DNA from: Trichosphaerium sp. ATCC 40318
Taxonomy: Eukaryota; Discosea; Flabellinia; Trichosidae
Length of the DNA: 64,000 bases
Assembly (NCBI GenBank): GCA_038496445.1
Contig: JALMLS010000329.1
Location: 124,001-188,000, forward strand
Direction of reading: 5' to 3'
The notes beneath the pieces are model-generated. The model worked only from the letters and a program-made list of their open reading frames with translations. It had not been told where the DNA came from and ran no database searches. Every line of letters starts with the position of its first letter. The first letter of the stretch is position 1. Shown piece by piece: positions 34,694 through 45,326 of this stretch. Both the position numbers and the translations under genes were made by a program.

Positions 34694-34716
34694 TTGGAAT
34701 TGAGCAAACTTAACGA
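34694..34716. promoter_or_regulatory. 23-bp gap between divergent start codons
   Basis: Only 23 bp separate the ATG of the MRG15 gene (34693, minus) and the first ATG of the KCTD-like gene (34717, plus). If both starts are right, each promoter or 5' UTR must lie inside the other gene. A downstream KCTD start at 34747 would add only 30 bp. Confidence 0.6.
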
Positions 34717-35971
34717 ATGGCTAGGTTAAGTACAGCAAAAAAAATAATGGAAGGAGACCCAACGCCTCCGCGACCGTCAGTAGGTATAATACACCACCAG
34801 AGATTTTTAGCTAATTTTAGCCTAGTAAAGCTAAATGTTGGCGGTATTGTGTTTGTGACCACTAAACAGACTCTAACACAAGGAAACAAAGATACTGGAA
34901 GCTTTTTCACTGCGTTACTGTCTGGTAAGAATGTAGATTTGAAATTAGCGCTAACCTTCATCTGAGGGCGTATTTCTAGTGTGAAAGATGATAATGGCAA
35001 CATTTTAATCGATCGTAGTGGAAAACTGTTTGAACCAATACTTAATTACTTGCGAACAGGCTCACTAGACGTATGTCAACACCATACAATAGCCATTTCG
35101 CCTAACTGATCAAAAATAAGTTACCACAAGACATAAACACATCAATGATAGAAAGAGAGGCACAATTCTATTTACTGGATGATTTATTACAATACCTGAA
35201 AGTATGACGCTGATTTAAACAATTTGCGCTGAAAAACTCTTAGGCTATTAAAGACGAAGAAGAAAAGCAAGAACAACAGTCACAGAGGATCCGACACGAT
35301 GGGTAAGCACTTTATAAATAGTTTGGGCATAAACACGCCAAGCGACGTCACCTTTTATCTGAAAAGAATTTGCAACCGATTTTTTTTCTTTGGTTGATTT
35401 TCAAGTAATCCGTCTGATAGAGCGTTAGACTCATCTGATCGATGGTGTAAACGTTATTAGCATTGTCTAATTATCTCTTTAGGTTCTATTTTCATAAAGC
35501 TGGATGTAGTATCGCCTTTCTAGAAGACAATAAGATTGTTGTCCTTTCAGGACAAGCTCAGAATATGCTTCTATTCCACAAGTTCACTCCTTTTCCCAAG
35601 CTTATTTCTCAAGGCTCATGCGCTCAGGATTACGCTACTTTTGTAACAAAGCGTGTAAAGAGGGGATATTATACAGCGGTATATTTTTTAGACAAAAACA
35701 ACACGTGATAAACGTGGCATCTTGTTCAAAGATTTTTTTGATAATTTTTTTTCAAGGATGGAAATGCTTTAACTCTTAAGCTTAGTACTGCTGAAGCAGA
35801 TGCTTATGGGTGTGTTTCAGATAATTGCTTGTACCTTACTGTACGCATACTTTGTTAATTTAAGCTGACGTGTTTTTGTTTAAGCCTTCTGGACGTTTTG
35901 GAATGAAGGAGTTTTTCCAAACTGTGATTCCCTATGATTCAGTTGAGATGTTTTCTTTTAAACCATGGTAG
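34717..35971 (+). CDS. KCTD-like BTB (T1) domain protein
   Basis: About eight exons. The BTB/T1 domain reads [59 protein letters not shown] and [13 protein letters not shown] charged linker ([20 protein letters not shown]) and a beta-rich C-terminal half follow ([20 protein letters not shown] ... [20 protein letters not shown]). KCTD proteins form pentamers and commonly serve as Cul3 ubiquitin-ligase adaptors; the C-terminal half probably binds the target. The donor after the first exon is GTAAGA with a CTAAC branch motif. Stop TAG at 35971. Confidence 0.8.
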
Positions 35972-36506
35972 CCAACCCTTTTGAATGTATAATAAGTAAT
36001 ATTTATTTTACTTTTACGCTCTTGTCTTATGTTTTCTCTTTCTTATACCTAATCAAAAGAACTGTAACTGAGATTAGTTGTTTTGCGTACTTTGAATTGT
36101 ACCTGTTTTTTTGAAGAAAAAACGTAGTCTAGTCTTAATCTACACTCAGTTTTGGTAGTGAACATGCAGTGCCTACACATCCGTTGCAGTGAATGAGACC
36201 ATAGGGATATTACTGGTTCTTAATGCCTTTTAAACCACCATAGAAGTTCTCGCCAAAACCTAGTTAAAAAAGAACAAAATAACATTCTGGATTATGGGGC
36301 TCCCAATAGCGTATTCACCTATTTCAGTGCAGAAACTCCAAACTGTGGGTTTTTTCAAGAGGTCAGTGTGCAGTCATGTGTTCAATAAAGTCTTGTGAAA
36401 CACCAAAAATTCAACAAATTCATGTGAATTTAGGTAACACGTTCACGTGGGACACAACCCGCCGCAAACATCAAATATATCAAAAAACACAATAACCACA
36501 AAGATA
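35972..36506. promoter_or_regulatory. Upstream region of the AhpD-like gene
   Basis: No gene seen. The last 135 bp (36370-36506) match, in reverse orientation, the relic at 27010-27240, and include GGTAACACGTTCACGTGGG, a conserved block with one CACGTG. Conservation of this block in the relic marks it as the promoter moved with the gene copy. Confidence 0.5.
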
Positions 36507-37037
36507 ATGACAACAACAACTCCTCCTCACGACTATGACAGTGTATTGAAATACATGAAAGATAACTTCAAAGTGGATTGTCCAAACTTAGCCAAACATT
36601 GGTGTCAATCTCCATCAGGACTTATCATTCTCGAATCATTAAAGTCCATCATTGAAAGATCATCTCTTGGATCTCAAGATGTTCATGTTGTATTCGCTGT
36701 TGCTTCTGGTTTGAACAGTTGTAACTATTGTCTCGACTTTCATTCATTGGCTGCTCAGTTGTCTCCAAAAGACGCTAAGGCTCTGATGGATGGGAATGTA
36801 TTCGAATCAAAGAGGATGTTAATAGAAGCTACAAGATGTTTGTATGAGTCTCATGGACGTCCAACAGCATTGTTTTCATCAAAGTTCGGAAAGCTGGATA
36901 CAGCAAAGGTGCATGATATTTGCTACATTATTGGATTGTCTGCTTCTGCAAACTACATCAACCATCAAGGTATGCCTCAGAATGAAGAATGGATGGTTTC
37001 TGGTATTAACGAGATCAACAAATGCTTGGTTGAATGA
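36507..37037 (+). CDS. AhpD/carboxymuconolactone-decarboxylase-like protein
   Basis: A single exon of 176 aa from MTTTTPPHDYDSVLKYM. The AhpD signature C-x2-C-x3-H is present in NSCNYCLDFHSLAAQLS, preceded by HVVFAVASGL, so the redox-active cysteine pair and the proton-relay His are intact. A second helical half follows (FGKLDTAKVHDICYIIGLSA). AhpD-fold proteins are thiol peroxidase partners or alkylhydroperoxidases. In-frame codons extend upstream to 36447, but this start fits the promoter block better. AATAAA lies about 60 bp past the stop. Confidence 0.8.
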   Translation: MTTTTPPHDYDSVLKYMKDNFKVDCPNLAKHWCQSPSGLIILESLKSIIERSSLGSQDVHVVFAVASGLNSCNYCLDFHSLAAQLSPKDAKALMDGNVFESKRMLIEATRCLYESHGRPTALFSSKFGKLDTAKVHDICYIIGLSASANYINHQGMPQNEEWMVSGINEINKCLVE

Positions 37038-37744
37038 ATGATCATACGTATGGCACGACAGAAACAAGTCAGCATTGAGTGTAATAGTACACAATAAACG
37101 ACTTTTTCTATTTCACTTATCTGTCTCCAAAGCTTTGTTTAGTGGAACTCAACAGGTTAATTTACTTGTTTGAAGTGTTCAATTCACCATACAAAGGTCT
37201 CACACTGAGAAAGTTTTGTTTGGTGTTACCCGCAGTGTCGTTTACAGTCAGCATCACGTGATTGTAACTAATTCATCAAATCATATACTATAGACCCGGG
37301 TTGAAGCAAATATCACTAGAGATGTTGACACGTATACTACATTATCTGTACAAAACAACGTATCAAAAAAAAAAAGCAACATTAGTTTCTCATTGTTTCA
37401 ACAATGCTATTTGTCATCTTATTGGTCAAAAAAAAAAGTCCCAGTTGTAAATGAAAGTCGATATTGGTCCTTAGATGGTATCTGTGTACAACACTTGAAG
37501 TTAATGTGGTTTAAATGTGCGCGTGTGTTATATTTGCAATTTATTAAACATAACCCAAATCATCTCAAACAGTTGGTACAAATGTACCTTTATCTGTTTA
37601 GTTTCATAATAATGTTCAAACTGCAAAAAAAAAAAAACTACTCTTTGACAACATCTGTCTTTCTCACGTGATCTATACTTTAAATCTCTTCTTTATGAAC
37701 CCCAGCGACTTTTGGGCTTTCCCCCACCCAATTAAAAGTGCAGG
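37038..37744. other. Stretch with no gene seen
   Basis: AT-rich with several A-runs (about 37368 and 37625) and two TCACGTGA words. A 92-codon frame at 37393-37671 looks like chance. Confidence 0.45.
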
Positions 37745-40700
37745 TCACCCAAGCTAGTGTAGTTGTTAGAACGGGAAAGCGAAGAGAACATAGAGAAAAA
37801 AGTGTGTTGACGAGATAGGAAGGCTTACTCTGATTAAGGTTGTTGTATCTATCTTCCATACATCTCCATTGTTTTCTTTCAATAGTGCCACAAGCTCACC
37901 TGCTGCCATAGGGTCTTGTCTACCTGCTCCACCGTATAGATTTTGCTCTGAAGGTTTTGTAGTTAAGAAGAAAGATACGTCTCTTCCAGGGCGAGCTACG
38001 AGTACACCTAATAGAGGTCAAACAAGTCTACGAAAAAAGGAAAACCAATTGCTACCAATCTGTTTAAAGACAAGGTGTTAAACGTCAACAAAAACTGTTG
38101 ATTTATATTTTTTTGGTTGAAGTCACGTGATGCAGACGCAGAGGAAGAAACGAGGTTTTAACTAATACATACTGTACTCAGAAATGCCATGTTTTGTATT
38201 TGGCCGTTGAGAGATATAGCAGTTATGATACTTTGCAAGAGACAAACAAGGATCAACAAAGTTAGGTATTGGGTTAACCCAATCATCATCTTGATCACAC
38301 GTGTATACAACCTAAAGAAAATACATATCACGTGAGTTTAATCAAAAAGGAAGTTTGTTACCTTGTCATCAAATGTTTCTTTTTTAACTTGTGGCTCGCA
38401 GTCACCCAAGTCGTCTTCTGCTAAATGAGGGTGTGTCTCTGAAACAGCATTCTAAAGGTAGCTGGTCAGTATTTTGGGTACCTGGAAGAAGTTGTAGTGT
38501 ACATAAACAGGTAAAGGTAGAGGTATAACTTGGTTCGAAGGTGTATCGTTTTCTCCACTACAAGCAAAAACCTTCGCGTATGAACCAATGGCATCAACTA
38601 CTGGCTTCCATCTGTTGAGTATTACCTTTTTTTGGATATTAGCTAAAAGTGGCAGCTATGCTTTGAGATGTACCTGATCCATAACGTCTCTGTCTCCTCT
38701 GTAAAATACAAGAACAGTACAAGGTTGCTTCAATAACCAGTAAGTTTTCTTGATTGTTAACATAACCTCAGTGTACCTGTTGAACCTGCCACTCCCACCA
38801 TGAAAGTGGGTTACCAAAAAGAGACACCAAAGAAGAAGTGTCTTTCGCAGCTTCGATGGCTGAAGCTGAAGGTGTGAGGCTGATACTCTTGATAGTTCGT
38901 TAGTACAAACAATCTTTAAAGATGCACACTCACTCTTGGGATTTTCCCCATTACTGAGAATCCAGGTCCAGGACAATAGACTTGAACAAACGAAAGCGTC
39001 TTACCACTCTTTCCCTTCCTGACACCACCTAATAAAATGTCAGCATCACGTGATTATTTAGACACAAGGTTTCTTCGCATACCAGCCACAAACGTGATAG
39101 CCTTTTTGTTTTTGGTTACTGAGATAGGCACTGGTAGACCTTTAAGAGAAAATCCCATAGCAGTTCTGTATCCGTTATGGAAGTTCAAGTCAACAAACCG
39201 AAGTACTCCCTACAACAAAGAACGTGTTAGCTTTTTTCTTTGTTTTAATTCTGTTCTACTTTTGTTATTGCTTACGCTTTTTGTTACAGTGGCTATGCCA
39301 CGTGATATACGTTTCATATATTTTATGGGATCTGCAGTAGACCAATCAAAAGCTAACAGTGAAGTAACTTTTGGTGTTGAAGATTTCAGTTTTTTAGCTA
39401 TTTTGTGAGGAGCCTTTGAAAAATCCGTCAGTAGCTCTCCCTATATTGAACTGAGTATTAACAGCTGTGAACCATTTGTCTTACTGTGTATGAACTACGA
39501 TAGTGAACTTCTCCATATAAGTTACCTGTGAACAAGCCAGTATCATCAAACAGCATAGCAGTTATAGTCTTTTCAACGTCAACTACAGTGTGACCCTTTA
39601 AAACAAAATCAAAATTATTCGGAGGATGAGAACCCTGTACCTTCTCATCACCTTTGTCTTCAACATACGTGTTTGTATCAAATATTTCAAGCTTTCCAGA
39701 GGAGGAAGCAGCAACTTGACTTCCATGTTGTGCTAGAGAAACCCAATTTTCACCCATCAAATTTGGTGTTGCTTTGCATTTCAGTTTGAACTTCTAGAGT
39801 TAAGAGAGAGGTTAACACATAGTCTCAATTACCAAAAGCGTACTGATTTTAATCTCCATAATTGAAATTGATCACTGCCGCCCAAGAATAAAGTTTGTAG
39901 TGTGAGTTTGCAGAGGCTTATATTCAATCCTGTTCAAGTAGTAAATAACAGCTGGCATCAATAAATGGCTTCATAGTACCTTGCATAAATCCTGTCTCTG
40001 CTTTACCAACTATAGACAAGCTCTGGCGACGGCAAAGCACAAACTACATTGGTGTAAGCGAAGACTAAACACAATTACATCGAGTTAGCAAAGGAGTGTT
40101 GTGCCTCATGTTCATATAGAACAGACGTACATGTTTTCGTAGTAGAACACAGAAGTATCTACTGTTTGCAACAAATCCTCTAACAATTACTAATTTAAAG
40201 TGGTAAGCACGTGTCACGGATATTCAATATTAATAGTCGTACAATCGCCAGATGATTTTAGTTGTAATGGAGCTGAACCACCATTCTTTGAAGTCCTTGA
40301 TGAGCTTAGATTGGACTCTGTTTCAGACGTCATTTTTCGTTTTTCATTTTGCGTTGTTTGTAGGTCTTTCTTGTCCTTCTCTGATATCTTAAGGTCTTCG
40401 CACTTGGCTAATTGTATAGTATGTATACTCTTACTACGTGCATTGACCACCTACAGCCACCATGAGCCATCAGGTTGTGCCACTCGTCTTTTTTTTTTTC
40501 TTTTTTGACGTACTTTGACTATTGCGTCGTTGTATCCAACGAACAGAAGCGGATAATCAAATCTAATAACAGTAGCGCCTTTACGCTTTAGAATTATGAG
40601 TTCATCATAGCTACTGTCTTCATTTGAAGCACATAGTTTCGCAACTCCTTCTTTTGTCCTAGAAGCAATATTAATCGGTTAATAAAACGAGTATATATCC

Positions 40701-40922
40701 GTCAGAGCATGTTTGATGTTGTTTATTGCTTTCCCAAAAAATCATCGGATGAATCAAGTATCTCCGAGTGTAATTGACTTTAAGAACGTACAAGTATGCA
40801 AAATAACCACCATATCCAACTTCAATCTGACTAAAACTTTCGTCTGTGAGCTTCACTTTAAAATCTGAATCAACCTTCCATTTGAGTGGGTATATTCTTT
40901 TCTCCTTCGGTTTATCACCCAT
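37745..40922 (-). CDS. Large multi-exon protein, beta-propeller-like N-terminal half
   Basis: At least ten exons from MGDKPKEKRIYPLKWK at 40922. Repeating hydrophobic strands with polar turns suggest WD40-type blades: YGGYFAYL, DELIILKRKGATVIRFDYPL, LLFVGYNDAIVKV, VSLAQHGSQVAASSSGKLEI, FVLKGHTVVDVEKTITAMLF, RFVDLNFHNGYRTAMGFSLK and ITFVAGGVRKGKSGKTLSFV. Later exons read SAIEAAKDTSSLVSLFGNPL, TVLVFYRGDRDVMDQ and KPVVDAIGSYAKVFACSGEN, the last two with a thioredoxin-like look but no redox Cys pair. A nucleoporin-type propeller is possible but unproven. The 3' end (TAG/TGA near 37745) depends on one intron join. Confidence 0.5.
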
Positions 40923-41487
40923 GTGTGAGGTGCGTGGGTTTTGTTTAAATTGATTGGTCTTAATTAAAACAGTTGATTGACGCTAGTTGACGAGATCTCG
41001 TTCAAACAATTTCGGCGTTTTTTTCATTTTTTAGTCGAAAAATATGTTTTTGTTAGAAAACACAAGGTACCTTTTTGTAGTTTTTAAATTAGTATTCAAA
41101 GATCTCATACTACCTTTCAAAAACTTCCAGATGATGAACTATCGTTTGTCGTGTAATGTCTGCGCTGATTTCTTACTTTTTTCGTAACTCTCATTTTTTA
41201 GGACCTTAGCAGTTTCTTGTATGCAAGTGAATTACATGACATTTCAGTAAAGGTAAATACGAAATCATACACGAGTATACAGTTTTTAACACAATTTAAG
41301 GGCGTTATACAGGCATAGTTGCAAAAAAACAGTTTATTACAAAAGGGCAATTACAGTGTCTTCAGAACCTTGCATGTGACTGGTTCTAGCTTCAAGTAGA
41401 GATTCTGTAGCGTTACATTGGTGCTCACTGCAACCCATGGATTATTAAACGAGTTTTTAAACAAATCTGGGTTTTTGCTGTATTTAT
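40923..41487. other. Spacer, no gene seen
   Basis: Promoter of the propeller-like gene lies on the left side. No exon-like frame was found. Confidence 0.45.
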
Positions 41488-43220
41488 TCAACAAATTTGA
41501 TCCATCTTATCTAACCGTAACTTCCTATCCCATACAACTTCATTATCTTTCTTAACATATAGTACACGATGCATAGGAATATCTGACTGACTAAATACAA
41601 GAGCTTAGCAAAAAAACCCCAAAACCCACGTGACTTGTTCACGAACAAAAAAACATGGAAAAAAAAAAGTTGTTCTGTTGGAAGTTGAACAAGCATACCT
41701 CATAAACTCTTCATATGGTACTTCTGTAGGACCTACAAATCTATCTCTGTAGCAAACAATCCAATCGAAATTAATAAATTTAGTATCCCATTTTATTCTA
41801 CTCAAGATTTCTGCAGCAGGCGTAAGACGCTCTTTAGTAGTAGGTAATGAATCAACCCCTAATGAATATATCACTGATGGATTACGTCATTTAAATAAGT
41901 TTGGATTGTACTTGATCGACGCTCTGCATGTTCATCCAGCACTGCTTTTGTAACATTTTGAATATGCTTTGAAAAAGTAAGTAACAACATCCCGCGAAAT
42001 TCCAAGGTTACCTTGAATCTGTCTGGTCCTAGTTTTTTACCTCCATACCTATACATCCATAAGTAATTTAGAATGCATAATTGAGTAGTAAGGATAACAA
42101 TCAAAGGATATACCATCGCGTAACAACCTACAAACATTTTTAGAAAGAAACCAATAAAAAAAACTAAAGTTAAAGTACCACAAGAACACCGAGTTCTTTG
42201 CGTAACTGAAGTGTCTTCAATATAGTATCACCACCACCATGTTCTCCATCGTCATCTCTGTATTCAGCCTAAATTAAAAACATAAAAAACCGCACGTGCA
42301 AAACATCCACGGCGTACAATTGTTTGATTTTTCTTCCGCAATCTGTAGGCATACATGTTGTGTGTTGCAGCGTTTATCCTCTTATCACTTAAAAGATCAT
42401 CCATAACAGAATCTACTTCGTCCGTGGATTGGACAACAGCCAAGTGAGCAAGGAACCGACCTTACCACTATTGTTAAAAAAATATGAAACTTTTTCAATG
42501 AATCAAAAGCTATCTCACTTTTTCTATCAGTCACTGCTTGACCTACCCACGTTTCAACGTGTGGTGGTTGTTCTGTAGAATCTTCTTCATTTTCTGTTTG
42601 CACTGGTTCCATTACTGCCTCAGGAGCTTTCTTGGGCTTCGATTTCCTCATGTAATGTGGTGTTATTGATTCTTCTGTTTCACCCAAATGATCAAGCAAT
42701 TCTTCTCTCAACCATTCTATCCACTCGTACACTGTTCCTTGAGGTTCATTTTCGTTTGAAATATCTGTAAGCTTCTCTGATACCTTTGTTTAAACGTGTT
42801 AGATAGTAGTTGTCAGTGTCAACACCGTTTTAAGCTTTTTCTTAACTCACCTTGTCTAAATGTTCTCTGGACATCCACTCAGCGTTTATCTATACGTGAG
42901 AGGAGTTATTACGCAGTTTCAATTATTAAACGTGTCATTGCCTTGTAGGTTGGTGTGGAATTAGGGAAATCGTCACTGTACAGCCAACTAAACTCTATTA
43001 CAAGGTCTTCTGTCACCTTGACGTTTATCTAACGTAATTAGCGTATTTTAAGCATTAGAAAGCTTATAAGGGTACCCCATAGCTTTTTTGATCGTTAACG
43101 ATAAGTTCTTCGCCGTATACTGCTTGTAACGTTTCTATTTCTTCAAGTTGCTCTTCGCACGCTAAACTCCACTTATTACACTTTATTAAAATGTAGTCAA
43201 TGCATACCGGGCTCCGCCAT
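41488..43220 (-). CDS. IMPACT: IMPACT/YIH1 homolog with C-terminal MJ1316 domain
   Basis: Exons in order. RWD domain: MAEPACEEQLEEIETLQAVY, GEELIVNDQKSYG, LVIEFSWLYSDDFPNSTPT, INAEWMSREHLDKVSEKL. A linker then EWIEWLREELLDHLGETEES. The IMPACT (UPF0029) domain: AVTDRKSEIAFDSLKKF, SDKRINAATHNMYAYRLR, YRDDDGEHGGGDTILKTLQL, MYRYGGKKLGPDRFKV. Last, an MJ1316/DUF504-type domain: SRIKWDTKFINFDWIVCYRD, RFVGPTEVPYEEFM and, after an intron, SDIPMHRVLYVKKDNEVVWD. IMPACT proteins bind Gcn1 and dampen Gcn2 signalling during amino-acid starvation. The MJ1316 module recognises RNA ends in LENG9-like proteins. The fusion is unusual. Start chosen at 43220, where the first 13-nt exon splices in frame. Confidence 0.82.
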
Positions 43221-43796
43221 GGCACAAACGAGTCGTTTTGTGAAGTTGTGACTTAATTTAGGTACACAAAGTGGTTTGTGAAAATGACATTGTGTTTCGT
43301 GCCTGGTATTATTGCTTCTTCAGTATTATATGTTACTGTATGTTAACAACAGGTAGTACAAAGATACCTTTTAATAGCCCTTAGTCTACAACATCCATGT
43401 GCAACACCAGCTTGTTGCCGAATACAAGATGGAAAACTAACTTAGATTTTAAATTGTTATTGTATCACAATCCATTTTCAAATTTACCCACTTTCCAACC
43501 TGTTGATTTTAGGATTCCAAGAGTTCTACAATTGTTGATATAACCCTTCGCATTTCACGACACAGAAATTTCGCTTAGTAATTTTATCACGATGACTGTG
43601 CAAGTGCAAGATCTGTTGATAGCTGTTATTGAGCTATCAGTATTTTATGGTAAGCTGTTGAAGGGCTACCTACAAAGTGTTGTGTATTCATGTGTAGTGA
43701 TGATATGAAAAAGGTGTCGACTTGAATGACTTTTAGGTACTCAAACGGCTAAACCGAAAAGCTCTTTGGAATTGTGTTGGTAAGATGCTTGTGGTA
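43221..43796. other. Spacer, no gene seen
   Basis: A short plus-strand frame at 43591 (MTVQVQDLLIAVIELSVFYG) is not extended by splicing. Nothing else was found. Confidence 0.4.
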
Positions 43797-45146
43797 TCAC
43801 GCCCACAGCTGCCAAAGATTATTAACTAACCCAAAGACAGGACAAGTGTATTTAATGTCCTGGTAGGTGGTTAAAAATGAAGTTAGAATAGCTGCATTGG
43901 ACTCTTCCCTCCATGTCTACTATATTACCAGCTGTAAACAAACATGCGCCTTGATTGTTCTCCCTTGGAGGTGAACCTGCGCTTTCACTCATTTGTAAGA
44001 CATATTACTGTGATTTTACTAAAAAACGACTTCAACTTGAACCTATTTTTTTATTGTTTGCAAAGACCGTTTTAAAAGCCGTTTTGGTATCATCTCTATT
44101 CATGTGATTACTAAACCATTGCTGGCGACTAGCACGTGGTTGAATAGTTAGACGAACGTCTATAGCTCCATGATTCTTCATATTAACACTCCGCACTGGT
44201 ATGGATCCTACATTGTCAGATTGTGCAAGAAAGAATCATAGCAACTGTGTGGCTCTCTTTTACGCTATTGTGAAAGATGCCTGTTGCCTATCTTATGTCT
44301 GGGTGGTTCTAGTATACCTTGAACTTCCGCGTAGTCACTGTCTAAAATAGAAAGAAGGAGGTTTGTGGCGTTTACCCGGAAGTTGATCTGTGGGTGTAAA
44401 AAAGAGGTGTGAATGGTTCCTGATAGGAGCGAGAAACTAAGAGTGGGATCTTATTGGGTGATTCTCTTAATTACACAAAAAATGAAGCTATTGTAATCAA
44501 ATAGGTTTAAAACGCATTAGAGTAGAACCTCATATTGCTTTTGTGTGCTATTGGGATGGATCCGGAACTTAACGGGCTTGACGTCGTAAACTACCAAAAA
44601 GTGTCAAGAAACAACGGGTATTGTTATTGAGAAGTACTACAGGCGTAGAAAATGAGCCCACTAGGAGTTTGAAGACATTTAAACAACAGAAGAATACACG
44701 AAAACAATACTGCAAAAAAATGGAAAGTCTGACTTAACTGTTGCAATAAAACTTGTTTAGTTTCATTTATCGATTACTTGACAACTAGAATGACACCTCA
44801 ACGTATTCTATTTGTTGCACTACTTGGTACAAACACTAAAACAAACCCGCGTAGACGACAATAACTAACTTTATAAATAAAATAGGCTTGCTAGCCTTAA
44901 GCATTGAATGTACACGCGCTCACGAACATAGACATCACTCAGGTTCGAGATTAGTTTCTATTTTAATAAAACAACTTCAACTCGCTTCGGAAGGTGTTAG
45001 CTTACTCTACAATAGGTCATGTTTGCGGTGAGACTTTTAAACATACAAAGTCCGTAACGCACCTTGACGGCAATATATTTGGTCAATCTTCGAGTCGCCG
45101 TAGCCTCAAAAGGTATACTACCGAATAGTAGCACTTTGTAGTCCAT
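43797..45146 (-). CDS. Unassigned multi-exon protein
   Basis: No long frame covers it, but several adjoining exons are clearly protein-coding. A probable first exon (ATG 45146) reads MDYKVLLFGSIPFEATATRR. Farther in: APIRNHSHLFFTPTDQLP, DSDYAEVQ, then GSIPVRSVNMKNHGAIDVRL, TIQPRASRQQWFSNHMNRDD and KTAFKTVFANNKK. Then MSESAGSPPRENNQGACLF and AGNIVDMEGR, which a 45-nt intron with a CTAAC branch joins to DIKYTCPVFGLVNNLWQLWA and TGA at 43797. Exons between 44400 and 45050 are not resolved. I do not recognise the family. Confidence 0.5.
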
Positions 45147-45326
45147 TATTGCTAACCATGTCATTAGAAACACTGAACAGCAAACAGGCTTGACAATTAA
45201 CGTCACATATGGACCAACAATGCTTTTAGTACGTCATTAGAAAAGATTTAAGAGTTGCAGAGCCATTTTTAGACATTATTTTCTTATGTTTGTGCTTAGC
45301 CCGAAAATGTCGAATATGTTAATACA

